Shown here: positions 45,297-53,769 of the stretch, piece after piece
How positions within the stretch are numbered: the first letter of the stretch is position 1
How the letters are laid out: each line of letters opens with the position of its first letter
NCBI GenBank assembly: GCA_018241425.1
Contig: JAFEDU010000006.1
Coordinates: 62,001 to 126,000 of the forward strand
Length of the DNA stretch: 64,000 bases
Origin: Pseudomonadota bacterium
GTDB taxonomy: Bacteria > Pseudomonadota > Gammaproteobacteria > Steroidobacterales > Steroidobacteraceae
Reading direction: 5' to 3'
Position numbers and translations under genes: made by a program
Notes under the pieces: generated by a model
Database searches by the model: none
What the model saw: the letters and a program-made list of their open reading frames with translations, nothing else
Told to the model about the DNA's origin: nothing

Positions 45297-45642
45297 GCGG
45301 CCCTGTCAGCGGCTCTGGAGCCGCGTTCGAAGAGGGGGCGGGCGAACGCCCGCGGGGGCGCGCATTTTCCACCAGTCGAGCCCGTTGCTCAAATCGCATC
45401 GCCGCGCCGGGCTTTTCGCGCCGCCGCCCGGGCCGGACGGCCGTGGGACTGGACCGCGAGCCCGACAGTTAAATGCGGGCCATGCGGACTTGGTTCCCGG
45501 ACCGGGACGGGCTTAACGCGAACGTGCTTCACATTCCCGGCGGGAGGCGCGCGAGCGCGCGGTGTCGCATTCCGCGGACGCCGCGGGAGCGGGGACTTGG
45601 TTCACTGCAGCAGCGGAAATGGCTCTGCTAACCTCCCCCCGC
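45297..45642. promoter_or_regulatory. divergent region between tkt and cpdA
   Basis: A 346-base gap with no plausible gene. On the minus strand, TTGAGC (45392-45387), a 17-base spacer and GAAAAT (45369-45364) form a sigma-70-type promoter for tkt with a leader of about 60 bases. That leader holds two small hairpins: GCGGCTC/GAGCCGC around 45309-45324, and GCGGGCG/CGCCCGC around 45338-45353. The 11-base word GGACTTGGTTC occurs twice, at 45486-45496 and 45593-45603. I see no clear cpdA promoter. Confidence 0.45.
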
Positions 45643-46434
45643 ATGAGCGTGGTGCGCCTCACACAATTCACCGATCCGCACCTGTACGGTGGCGAGCACG
45701 AGTCCCTGCGCGGGGTCGCGACCCTGCCCTCGCTGAACGCCGCCATTGCCCACGCGCAGACGCGCGACTGGCCTCCCGATGCGGTTCTGGTGACCGGGGA
45801 CCTGGTGCAGGACGACCCGGCCGGCTACCGCCATTTCCGCCGCGTGTTCAGCGCCCTGAACCTGCCCGTGCTATGCCTGCCGGGCAACCACGACGAGCCG
45901 CGCGCGATGCAGCGCGAACTCGCCGGTGAGCCCTTCGTGCTCGGCGGCCATGTCGACCTCGGCCGCTGGCGCATCGTGCTCCTGGACAGCTGCATCCCCG
46001 GTTCGGCGAGCGGTGCCCTGAGTGCCGCGATGCTCGCGCAGCTGGAGGAGTCGCTGGCGGGCGCCGCCGGGCGGCACTGCATGGTGTGCCTGCATCATCA
46101 CCCGGTGCCGATGTCGAGCGAGTGGCTGGACCGCGTGGGCCTCACCAACGCGGCCGAATTCCTGCACGCCATCGACCAGCATCGCAATGTCCGGGCAATC
46201 GTCTGGGGTCACGTGCACCAGGCGTACGACAGCCTGCGCAAGGGGGTGCGGCTGCTCGCCACGCCCTCGACCTGCGCGCAGTTCCTGCCGCACGCCGATG
46301 ACTTTGCGGTCGATCCCCGGCCGCCAGCTTACCGGACGCTCGAGCTGCGCCCGGATGGCACGCTGCTGACGGAGGTCGTGTGGGTCGAAAAGCACTCGGG
46401 TGGTTCCTCGCGCTCGGCCTCTTCGGCGGCCTAG
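45643..46434 (+). CDS. cpdA: 3',5'-cyclic-AMP phosphodiesterase-like metallophosphoesterase
   Basis: A 263-residue class III cyclic nucleotide phosphodiesterase. All metal-binding motifs are present: FTDPHLYG, VTGDLVQDD, LPGNHDEP, HHHPVP and WGHVHQAY. The ATG at 45643 places the first motif near residue 10, as expected; the frame is open upstream but unlike the family. The 3' end overlaps the next gene by 55 bases. cAMP is the expected substrate by family, though some members act on other phosphodiesters. Confidence 0.88.
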   Translation: MSVVRLTQFTDPHLYGGEHESLRGVATLPSLNAAIAHAQTRDWPPDAVLVTGDLVQDDPAGYRHFRRVFSALNLPVLCLPGNHDEPRAMQRELAGEPFVLGGHVDLGRWRIVLLDSCIPGSASGALSAAMLAQLEESLAGAAGRHCMVCLHHHPVPMSSEWLDRVGLTNAAEFLHAIDQHRNVRAIVWGHVHQAYDSLRKGVRLLATPSTCAQFLPHADDFAVDPRPPAYRTLELRPDGTLLTEVVWVEKHSGGSSRSASSAA

Positions 46435-47249
46435 AAGCGCAGGGCGCAAGTCCCGTCTGGGCGGTCAGCGGCGCCCACAACACCGTCTACCTTGCCGGTT
46501 CCGTGCACCTGCTGCCCGTGGGCGATGCGCAGCTGCCGCGCGGCTTCGAGCACGCCTACGCCGACTCGAAGCAGCTGGTCATGGAGATGGACCTGGCCAA
46601 GGTCAACCCGGTCGAGATGACCTCCTGGATGATGGACCACAGCGCCCTGCCGGCCGGCACGACGCTGCACGGGGTCCTGGGCGATGCGCGCTACGAACGC
46701 GTGCGCACCGCCGCCACCAAGGCGGGCCTGTCGATGGACGGGCTCGATCACGTGGCGCCCTGGATGGTGGGGCTCGAGATCACCGACTCGGCCTACCTGC
46801 AGGAGGGCTTCGATCCGGATGACGGGGTCGAGGAGCAGCTGCTGCGCCGCGCACAGGCCGACGGTCGCCCGACGGGCGGCCTCGAGACGCTCGAGGAGGA
46901 ACTGGGTGGGCTCGCCGCCCTGCCCCAGGCCGACCAGATCCACATGCTCGACCAGACCCTCGGGGAACTCGCCGACCTCAAGTCCGAGATGGCGGACGTG
47001 GTCGGCGCCTGGCGGCGTGGCGATGCGGCCAAGCTCGGCGCGCTGCTGTCGACCGAATACCGCGAGTTCCCGGCCCTCTACAAGCCCCTGGTGCTGGAGC
47101 GCAACGAGCGCTGGGTCCCGCAGATCGAGACCCTGCTCAACGGGCGCGAGAACGTGCTCGTGGTGGTCGGCGCGCTGCACGTGGTCGGGGACGGCGGCCT
47201 GCTCGAGAGGCTGCGCCGCAAGGGCTACCGCATCACGCAGCTCGACTAG
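46380..47249 (+). CDS. TraB/GumN family protein
   Basis: A 289-residue exported protein of the TraB/GumN family, whose members resemble metal-dependent peptidases. It has a signal peptide (ALGWFLALGLFGGLEAQGA) and the two family His motifs, LAGSVHLLP near the start and VVVGALHVVG near the end. The GTG at 46380 overlaps cpdA by 55 bases; this depth is supported because the signal peptide is encoded within the overlap. It converges on the CPBP gene with a four-base overlap. Confidence 0.87.
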   Translation: MGRKALGWFLALGLFGGLEAQGASPVWAVSGAHNTVYLAGSVHLLPVGDAQLPRGFEHAYADSKQLVMEMDLAKVNPVEMTSWMMDHSALPAGTTLHGVLGDARYERVRTAATKAGLSMDGLDHVAPWMVGLEITDSAYLQEGFDPDDGVEEQLLRRAQADGRPTGGLETLEEELGGLAALPQADQIHMLDQTLGELADLKSEMADVVGAWRRGDAAKLGALLSTEYREFPALYKPLVLERNERWVPQIETLLNGRENVLVVVGALHVVGDGGLLERLRRKGYRITQLD

Positions 47250-48142
47250 GCGCGCGCCGCTCCCTGGGCGGCGGTGCGCTGCTGGTAGAACCGCCACAGC
47301 GGCAGCGCGAGCACCACGATCCAGGCGAGCACCAGGTAGCCGATGAAGCCGTCGAAGCGGCTGAGCAGGAAGCCGAAGTTGGCGTCCCGGCGAGGCAGCG
47401 TCAGCTCGTGCACGACCAGCATCACCCACACCCACCCGGCGTGCAGCCCGATGCAGGCGGCGATGTTGCCGGTGGCGGCGCGGATGAGCCCGAGCAGCAC
47501 CCCGACGGCAGTCAGTGCCAGGAACGCATCGGCGATCGCGAACGGGTCGGCGAAGGCGTGCAGGGTGCCGGCCAGGAGGTCGATGCCGCTGTGCGAAGTC
47601 ACGTCGGCCGGTGCGATGTGGAAGCTCGCGAAGAAATGCGTGGCGGCGTAGATGACGGCGGTGAGCCCGATCGCCGCGGGCATGCCCGCCTCACGCGCGA
47701 TGCCGGTCTGCATGGCCCCGCGCAGGAAGGTTTCCTCGATGAAGCCGACCGCAAGCCCGCTGAAGAGTCGCAGCACGACCAGGCGCAGGAGGGCCGCGGT
47801 GGTGAAGCCCTCGATGCGCGACCAGTCGAGCAGTCCCAGCACCCCCATGGCGGCCACCACGACGGTCATGGTCGCGACCCCGAGCACCAGGCCTAAGGCC
47901 ATCTCGCGCACGAAGTCGTGCCGCGGCAGGCCGTAGCCCAGGCTCCTGCGGTCGGCAAGGCCCAGGCGGCGCGCCAGCAGGACGAAGCCGACCAGGAGCG
48001 CCAGCATGCCGATGCGCTCGCCGATGCGGTGAAAGGGGAAGTTGAAGTGTGGGTGCAGCAGCAGCCAGGCTGGATAGGTAAAGACCGCAATGGCGGCGAG
48101 CGCCAGGGCCATCATCAGGAGGAACCAGCCGAAGGTGCGCAC
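47246..48142 (-). CDS. CPBP-family intramembrane glutamic protease
   Basis: A 298-residue membrane protein of about eight helices, with the CPBP (Rce1/Abi) motif FIEETFLRGAM near residue 136, plus the downstream His regions (AATHFFASF and GLHAGWVWV) that complete the active site. Bacterial members are linked to prenyl-protein-like processing, bacteriocin self-protection or other functions. Neither neighbour suggests a substrate. Confidence 0.9.
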   Translation of the reverse strand: MRTFGWFLLMMALALAAIAVFTYPAWLLLHPHFNFPFHRIGERIGMLALLVGFVLLARRLGLADRRSLGYGLPRHDFVREMALGLVLGVATMTVVVAAMGVLGLLDWSRIEGFTTAALLRLVVLRLFSGLAVGFIEETFLRGAMQTGIAREAGMPAAIGLTAVIYAATHFFASFHIAPADVTSHSGIDLLAGTLHAFADPFAIADAFLALTAVGVLLGLIRAATGNIAACIGLHAGWVWVMLVVHELTLPRRDANFGFLLSRFDGFIGYLVLAWIVVLALPLWRFYQQRTAAQGAARA

Positions 48143-48197
48143 GGCGGGTACGTTACGCGCGGCGCCCGCGCCTAAGCAATCCCGAGGGCGGTGGCCA

Positions 48198-49262
48198 TCA
48201 CTCCCGGAGCAGGGCCTGCCAGCGCAGCTTCACCGCGTCCAGCCGGAAACGCGCATCCGGCAGCGGCCGGGGGCGGCCCCCGGCGCGCCAGGCACGGATG
48301 CGCTCGATGAAGTCATCGAAGAGGCCGGCACCGGCGGCCGTCCGTGCCGCCAGCCGGTGCAGCGGCGCCGGGAGCATCCCGACCGCGCGTTCGTAGGCAC
48401 GCCACGTGGCGCGCATCGGCAGCACCTGCCCAGGATCGGCGAGCACCTCGAGCGCCGCGCCGCAATCCACCGTCAGCACCGGGGTCCCGAGCGCATGCGA
48501 CTCGGCGAACACCAGCCCGAAGGTCTCGGGGATCACGAAGTTGGGGAAGAACGTGCACAGCGCCCCGCGCACATGGGCGTGCATCTGCCGCTGCGGCAGC
48601 GCGCCCAGGAACTCGACCCCCGCCCGGTGCGCGTGCCGGTCGGCCTTGTAGCCCGGGTTCCCCACCAGGAGGCGCATGCCCGGGATCGCGCGCCGCACGG
48701 CCGCGAATGCATCGAGCGCGAAGGACAGCCCCTTGTTGGGTGAGGAGAAGAACACCAGCCGCTCCGGGTCGGTCGGGGTGCCATCGGGCGCCAGGCTCTC
48801 GTCGATCGGGTTGTAGATGGTGAGCGCGCGCACGGCATCGGCGATTCCGGCCGCGGCGAGGCTGGCCGACACGCCGCGGCGCTGGGTGTCGGAAACGCAC
48901 ACGGCCGTCGCACCGGCCGCACGCAGCCCGGCGGCGGTCCCGGCCAGCCAGCGCGCCCGGCGCGAGCCGGGGTTCACCTGGTCGTGCAGCCACAGGTAGA
49001 TGCGGGCCTCGGGAAACAGCGCGCGCACCTGGCCGAGGGCGCGCGAATCCCGGTTGATCACGACCCGCGTGACGCCCGGTACCGCCTGCACCGGCAGGTA
49101 GCGACCCCAGGCCTCGGCGCGGTTGTGCTGCATGACCCAGGCCCCGAGCGCATCGGCGACGCGCGTCAGACTCGCCTCGGTGCCGCCCATGGCGGCGCTC
49201 GCGAGCGTGCGCGTGTCGTACGGCTGCTGGCAGGCCGGGTCGAAGAACAGCACCGCGCTCAT
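48198..49262 (-). CDS. glycosyltransferase, family 4-like
   Basis: A 354-residue GT-B fold transferase. The N-terminal domain has AAMGGTEASLTRVADALG (donor/acceptor loop region) and IYLWLHDQVNPGSRR. The C-terminal nucleotide-sugar domain has FFSSPNKGL, a KAD basic patch, and NFVIPETFGLVFAESHALG, the E-x7-E motif typical of GT4. It starts at ATG 49262, 45 bases from the divergent GT2 gene. LPS or exopolysaccharide assembly is a reasonable inference. Confidence 0.82.
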   Translation of the reverse strand: MSAVLFFDPACQQPYDTRTLASAAMGGTEASLTRVADALGAWVMQHNRAEAWGRYLPVQAVPGVTRVVINRDSRALGQVRALFPEARIYLWLHDQVNPGSRRARWLAGTAAGLRAAGATAVCVSDTQRRGVSASLAAAGIADAVRALTIYNPIDESLAPDGTPTDPERLVFFSSPNKGLSFALDAFAAVRRAIPGMRLLVGNPGYKADRHAHRAGVEFLGALPQRQMHAHVRGALCTFFPNFVIPETFGLVFAESHALGTPVLTVDCGAALEVLADPGQVLPMRATWRAYERAVGMLPAPLHRLAARTAAGAGLFDDFIERIRAWRAGGRPRPLPDARFRLDAVKLRWQALLRE

Positions 49263-49307
49263 CCGCGCTATTCTATGCGCGATCCGCGATCGCATCAGTG
49301 GTGAGGC

Positions 49308-50075
49308 GTGGCAAACGCAAGCCCCCTGTCGGCCTGCATCATTACCTTCAACGAGGCCGACCGCATCGAGGCGTGCCTGCGCTCGCTGGATTTCTGCGAC
49401 GAACTTCTGGTCGTGGACTCCCATTCGACCGACGACACGCGCGCGCGGGCGGCGGCCCTGGGCGCGCGTGTGATCGAGCGCGACTGGCCGGGCTACCGGT
49501 CGCAGAAGCAGTTCGCGGTGGAGGCCGCAAGCCACGACTGGGTGCTGTGCCTGGACGCGGACGAGCGCGTCACCCCGCAGCTGCGGGGCGAGATCCAGGC
49601 CCTAAAGGCACGCGGCTTCGGCCCGGCGGCCGGCTATTCCCTGCCACGCATCACCGACTACTTCGGGCGCTTCCTGCGCCACGGCAACGCCTATCCGGAC
49701 CGCCTGGTGCGGCTCTTCGACCGCCGCCGCGGCGGCTGGAGCGGTTACGAGATCCACGAGAACACCCGCATCGACGGGCCGGTGGGGCGCCTTGCCGGCC
49801 ACCTGGAGCACTTCTCCTACCGCAGCCTCACCGACCACCTGAACCGCATGCAGCGCTACGCCGACCTCATGGCGCAGGCGCTCTACGCCCGCGGCCGCCG
49901 CTGCGGCCTCACCCCGGTGCTGGTGAACCCCGCGTGGCGATTCCTGCGCGGTTACGTGCTGCGCCTGGGGTTCCTGGACGGCTGGCGCGGCCTGGTGTTC
50001 GCACTCATCGAGGCGAACTACGTGCGGCGCAAGTACCTGGGGTTATTCTTCCGCAGCCGGGGAATGCCGGGCTGA
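49308..50075 (+). CDS. glycosyltransferase family 2 (WaaE/KdtX-like)
   Basis: A 255-residue GT-A fold transferase. It begins with SACIITFNEADRIEACLRSL, has the metal-binding DADERVTPQLR, and carries WSGYEIHENTRIDGPVG and the RGYVLRLGFLDG block typical of WaaE/KdtX-like LPS core glucosyltransferases. The start is GTG at 49308. The 3' end overlaps the convergent LON-domain gene by 33 bases. A role in LPS core assembly fits the family and the envelope theme of the region. Confidence 0.88.
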   Translation: MANASPLSACIITFNEADRIEACLRSLDFCDELLVVDSHSTDDTRARAAALGARVIERDWPGYRSQKQFAVEAASHDWVLCLDADERVTPQLRGEIQALKARGFGPAAGYSLPRITDYFGRFLRHGNAYPDRLVRLFDRRRGGWSGYEIHENTRIDGPVGRLAGHLEHFSYRSLTDHLNRMQRYADLMAQALYARGRRCGLTPVLVNPAWRFLRGYVLRLGFLDGWRGLVFALIEANYVRRKYLGLFFRSRGMPG

Positions 50076-50639
50076 CCAGGCCGCCACCTGCGCTACCCGG
50101 GCGAGCGGATCGTCTTCCTCGAGCAGCACCAGCTTCTGCTGCGGGGTGAGCGGCAGCACTTCCGCCCAGCGGTCGGCGACCCAGCCGGCATCCTCGTAGC
50201 GGGTCTCGAGGCCTTCGTACAGTGGCCCGAGCCGCGGCATCACGTCGCGCAGCAGGTCGGCCAGGTGCGCGAATTCCACCGGCAGCGCACACGCGGGGCT
50301 GGGAGGCAGGGGCTGCACCTCGGCGAGGTTCAGGCCGTCGCCCTGCTGCCAGCGTCGCAGCACCCGCACGCGGCCCCCGCCCAGGCAGCGAATCCCGAGC
50401 AGGCCATCCGGCAGGGCATCGAAGTCCACGATACGTGCCTCGGTGGCGACGTTGGCGATGCGCGCTGCGGCGCCCGCCTCGGCCCCCTCGAGGATCGCCA
50501 CCACCCCGAACGAGGACTGCTCGCGCGTGCAGCGGCGGACCATGTCCACGTAGCGCGGCTCGAAGATCCGCAGCGCCAGGGGACCGCCGGGAAAGAGCAC
50601 GGTGTGCAGCGGGAACAGCGGCAACGTGATGGCCGCCAT
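50043..50639 (-). CDS. LON-type substrate-binding domain protein
   Basis: A 198-residue protein consisting of the Lon N-terminal substrate-binding domain alone (LPLFPLHTVLFPGGPLALRIFEPRYVDMV split over two motifs) and a helical tail, with no ATPase or protease domain. Stand-alone members are widespread with unclear roles. It follows mpl by four bases and is probably co-transcribed. Confidence 0.9.
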   Translation of the reverse strand: MAAITLPLFPLHTVLFPGGPLALRIFEPRYVDMVRRCTREQSSFGVVAILEGAEAGAAARIANVATEARIVDFDALPDGLLGIRCLGGGRVRVLRRWQQGDGLNLAEVQPLPPSPACALPVEFAHLADLLRDVMPRLGPLYEGLETRYEDAGWVADRWAEVLPLTPQQKLVLLEEDDPLARVAQVAAWSARHSPAAEE

Positions 50640-50643
50640 GGCG

Positions 50644-52005
50644 CTACCTTCGCAAGGCCGCGAGCAGCTTGTCGTGCAGGCCCCCGAAGCCGCCGTTGCT
50701 CATCACGAGCACCCGGTCGCCGGCGCGGGTCGCGGCCGCGAGGTCCCGCACCAGCGTATCGATCTCGCCGCGCACCTGCGCGCGCTCGCCGAGCTCGCGC
50801 GCGACCGCCCCGACGTCCCACCCGAGGTCCGGCGGCGCGTACAGCCACACCGCATCGGCTCCGCGCAGGGACGGCGCCAGCGTGTCGCGGTGCACGCCCA
50901 TGCGCATGGTATGCGAGCGCGGCTCCAGCACCGCGATGATGCGCGCCTTGCCGACACGCCGGCGCAGGCCGTCGAGGGTGGTCGCGATGGCGGTGGGGTG
51001 ATGCGCGAAGTCGTCGTACACCTGTACGCCGCCGGCCTCGCCGCGCAGCTGCATGCGTCGCGCTATCCCGGCGAAGGACTTAAGTGCCGCGATCGAGTGC
51101 GTCACGCCCACCCCGGCATGGCGCGCGGCCGCGATCGCCGCCAGCGCGTTCTCCATGTTGTGCGCCCCGAGGAGCGACCAATCGACCGTACCGACGGCGC
51201 GTCCCCCCTCGAGTACCTCGAAGCTCGAGAAATCCCCGCTGCCGCGCGCACTCCACAGCACCTCCGGACCCGGCGCGCGCGCAAAGCCCTCGCGCGGGGT
51301 CCAACAGCCCATCGCCAGCGTCGCTGCGAGGTTGGCGTCAGAGGCGTTCCAGACGATGCGGCCGCTGCCGGGGATGATGCGCACCAGGTGGTGGAACTGG
51401 CGCTGGATGGAAGCCAGGTCCGGGTAGATGTCGGCGTGGTCGTACTCGAGGTTGTTGAGGATCGCGGTGCGCGGGCGGTAGTGGACGAACTTGGCGCGCT
51501 TGTCGAAGAACGCGGTGTCGTACTCGTCGGCCTCGATGACGAAGAACGGCTCCGAGCCCAGGCGTGCGCTCAGGCCGAAGTTGGCCGGCACCCCGCCGAT
51601 GAGGAAGCCGGGCTTGAGCCCGGCGTGCTCGAGGATCCACGCCAGGAGCGAACTCGTGGTGGTCTTGCCGTGGGTGCCGGCCACCGCCAGCACCCAGCGC
51701 TTGGCGAGCACCTCGCGCGCGAGCCACTCGGGCCCGGAGTAGTACGGCAGCCCGCTTTCCAGGAGCGCCTCGACCACCGGCTGGCCGCGGGTCATGACGT
51801 TGCCGACCACCACCACGTCGGGGGCGGGCTTGAGCTGCCCCGCCTCGAACCCTTCTGTGAGTTCGATGCCGAGCGCCTCGAGCTGCGTGCTCATCGGCGG
51901 GTAGACGTTGCGATCGGAGCCGGTGACCCGGAAACCGGCGGCGCGCGCGATCGCGGCGATGCCGCCCATGAAGGTTCCGCAGATCCCGAGGATATGAACG
52001 TGCAC
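50644..52005 (-). CDS. mpl: UDP-N-acetylmuramate:L-Ala-gamma-D-Glu-meso-DAP ligase
   Basis: Recycles murein tripeptide by joining it to UDP-MurNAc. The 453-residue Mur ligase has the N-terminal HILGICGTFMGGIAAIARAAG, the ATP loop AGTHGKTTTSSLLAW, the central EADEYDTAFFDKR and LEYDHADIYPD blocks characteristic of Mpl, and the C-terminal YDDFAHHPTAIA. It lies 14 bases downstream of a membrane-protein gene. Confidence 0.96.
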   Translation of the reverse strand: MHVHILGICGTFMGGIAAIARAAGFRVTGSDRNVYPPMSTQLEALGIELTEGFEAGQLKPAPDVVVVGNVMTRGQPVVEALLESGLPYYSGPEWLAREVLAKRWVLAVAGTHGKTTTSSLLAWILEHAGLKPGFLIGGVPANFGLSARLGSEPFFVIEADEYDTAFFDKRAKFVHYRPRTAILNNLEYDHADIYPDLASIQRQFHHLVRIIPGSGRIVWNASDANLAATLAMGCWTPREGFARAPGPEVLWSARGSGDFSSFEVLEGGRAVGTVDWSLLGAHNMENALAAIAAARHAGVGVTHSIAALKSFAGIARRMQLRGEAGGVQVYDDFAHHPTAIATTLDGLRRRVGKARIIAVLEPRSHTMRMGVHRDTLAPSLRGADAVWLYAPPDLGWDVGAVARELGERAQVRGEIDTLVRDLAAATRAGDRVLVMSNGGFGGLHDKLLAALRR

Positions 52006-52019
52006 CGTGAATCAGTCCT

Positions 52020-52580
52020 TCAGCCGACCGTCGGATAGAAGATCGCGCGCGTCAGCAGCAGTCCTGCCAGGAACTGCAGGATCACCAGCGCAACGCTCGC
52101 CGCGCCCGACCACTCGAGCGCCGTGCGCACGATGTGGCTGTTGGCCGCGATCGTCCATATCAGCACCACGATGCCGAAGAGCTCGGTGGGAATCTTGAGG
52201 TTCGGATCCTCACTGAAGCGCAGGTACAGCCAGCTGGAAAGGAACAGCAGCGGCGTGAGGATCACCTGCATCCCGAACACCGCGGTGCTGGTCTGCAGGG
52301 TGCGCTCGGGACGGCGCACCAGGCGCAGGAGCAGCACGTACCAGGCGAGCGTGAATGCCGTGTCCAGGAGCAGCTGCGCCGGGAAGCTGCGCGAGTTGCC
52401 GTCTGCCGCATGCGCCGTGGCGCTCCCGGCTTCCGGGGACGGCGCGAGCCCGTTCATCAGGAGGTTGATGAGTACGTAGCCCCCGATCGTCAGCAGCAGC
52501 AGCAGCGCCGATGCCGGCAGGTCCTGCGGGCCGCGCCTGAGGAAGGCAATCTGGGTGTAGAGCCTGAAGAGCTCCTTCAT
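52020..52580 (-). CDS. membrane protein of unknown function
   Basis: A 186-residue protein from the ATG at 52580 (MKELFRLYTQIAFL) with about four predicted membrane helices: ASALLLLLTIGGYVLINLLM, AFTLAWYVLLLRLV, VFGMQVILTPLLFLSSWLYL and VLIWTIAAN. It ends with a further hydrophobic segment (VALVILQFLAGLLLTRAIF). I recognise no family motif. It may be a small integral membrane protein co-expressed with mpl. Confidence 0.75.
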   Translation of the reverse strand: MKELFRLYTQIAFLRRGPQDLPASALLLLLTIGGYVLINLLMNGLAPSPEAGSATAHAADGNSRSFPAQLLLDTAFTLAWYVLLLRLVRRPERTLQTSTAVFGMQVILTPLLFLSSWLYLRFSEDPNLKIPTELFGIVVLIWTIAANSHIVRTALEWSGAASVALVILQFLAGLLLTRAIFYPTVG

Positions 52581-52653
52581 GTCTTCCGGTCCCGCTGCGC
52601 TCCTGCGCATAATGCGTCGTCAACGATTGTACAGATCATCGTCGCTCCGCGTT

Positions 52654-53745
52654 TTGCAGCCCGTCATCACCACCAATCCCGAGCTCGAGGCGTTCGCCGC
52701 GCACCTGGCGCGGGCACCCCGGATCGCCCTGGACACCGAGTTCCTGCGCGAGCGCACCTACCGCGCGCAGCTGTGCCTCGTGCAGGTCGCCTCCACGGAG
52801 CAGGCCAGCTGCATCGACCCGCTGGCGCTGCCGGACCTGAAGGTCCTGGCCGGGGTGCTCACCGCGCCCGGGGTGGTGAAGGTCATGCATGCCTCGCGGC
52901 AGGACCTGGAGGTGCTGCTGCCGCTCACCGGGCTCACCGCCCCGGTATTCGATACCCAGATCGCCGCCGCGCTCACCGGACTGCCCGCCCAGGTGGGCTA
53001 TGCCGAGGCAGTACGCCGGATGCTGGGAAAGGAGCTGCCCAAGGCACACACGCGCACCGACTGGTCGCGTCGTCCGCTGTCACCGGAGCAGCTCACCTAC
53101 GCGCTCGATGACGTGCATTACCTGCTGCCGCTCGCCGAGCGGCTGCACGAGGAGCTCGAGCGCCGCGGGCGCCTGCCATGGCTCAACGAGGAACTCGCAG
53201 GCCTTGCCGACCCGAGCAGCCTGAGCGTCGACCCCGAGGAGGCATGGCGGCGGCTGAAGGGCCTGCGTGACCTCGATGCGGGCCGCGACCGCCTGCTGCG
53301 CGCGCTGGCCGCCTGGCGCGAACGCGCCGCCGTCGAGCACAACCGGCCACGGGGCTGGATCCTGGACGACGCGGTGCTGCGGGAGATCGTCCAGCAGGTG
53401 CCCCGCACCGTGGCGGCCCTCGAGACGATCCCGGAAATGCCCCCGGGGCTCGCCAAGCGTCGCGGCGCGGAGCTGCTCGCGATGGTGACGGATGCGCAGA
53501 TCGAGGACCCGCCGCCGCCACTGCCGGGTCGCCCGCGACCCGACCCTGCCCGCACCGCGCTCACGAAGAAGCTCGCCGGGATCGCCCAGGCGGTGGCGGC
53601 CGAGCTGCAACTCGCCCCGGAAGTGCTCGCCACCCGGCGCGACCTCGAACAGCTCGTGGAGGGCCGGCGCGACAGTGCGCTGCTGCACGGCTGGCGCAGG
53701 ACGGTGCTCGGCGAGCAACTGCTCGCGGCCCTCTCGGGGCAGTAA
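52654..53745 (+). CDS. rnd: ribonuclease D
   Basis: A 3'-5' exonuclease for tRNA maturation. The DEDDy residues are present in ALDTEFLRER, MHASRQDLEVLL and TYALDDVHYLL, followed by the two HRDC domains. I prefer the TTG at 52654 because it gives an N-terminus (LQPVITTNPELEAF) matching the E. coli length. ATG codons at 52579 and 52612 are alternatives; the former lies opposite the start codon of the divergent gene. A CATAAT hexamer at 52608-52613 is a possible -10 element. Confidence 0.93.
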   Translation: MQPVITTNPELEAFAAHLARAPRIALDTEFLRERTYRAQLCLVQVASTEQASCIDPLALPDLKVLAGVLTAPGVVKVMHASRQDLEVLLPLTGLTAPVFDTQIAAALTGLPAQVGYAEAVRRMLGKELPKAHTRTDWSRRPLSPEQLTYALDDVHYLLPLAERLHEELERRGRLPWLNEELAGLADPSSLSVDPEEAWRRLKGLRDLDAGRDRLLRALAAWRERAAVEHNRPRGWILDDAVLREIVQQVPRTVAALETIPEMPPGLAKRRGAELLAMVTDAQIEDPPPPLPGRPRPDPARTALTKKLAGIAQAVAAELQLAPEVLATRRDLEQLVEGRRDSALLHGWRRTVLGEQLLAALSGQ

Positions 53746-53769
53746 CCCGGAAGTCTTTGGAGTCGGCGC

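Noticed and set aside
42411..45929. A very long open frame on the plus strand opposite gap and tkt
   Set aside because: It is antisense to two certain genes, its translation is Arg/Ala/His/Gly-rich low-complexity sequence without motifs, and such frames are common in GC-rich DNA.
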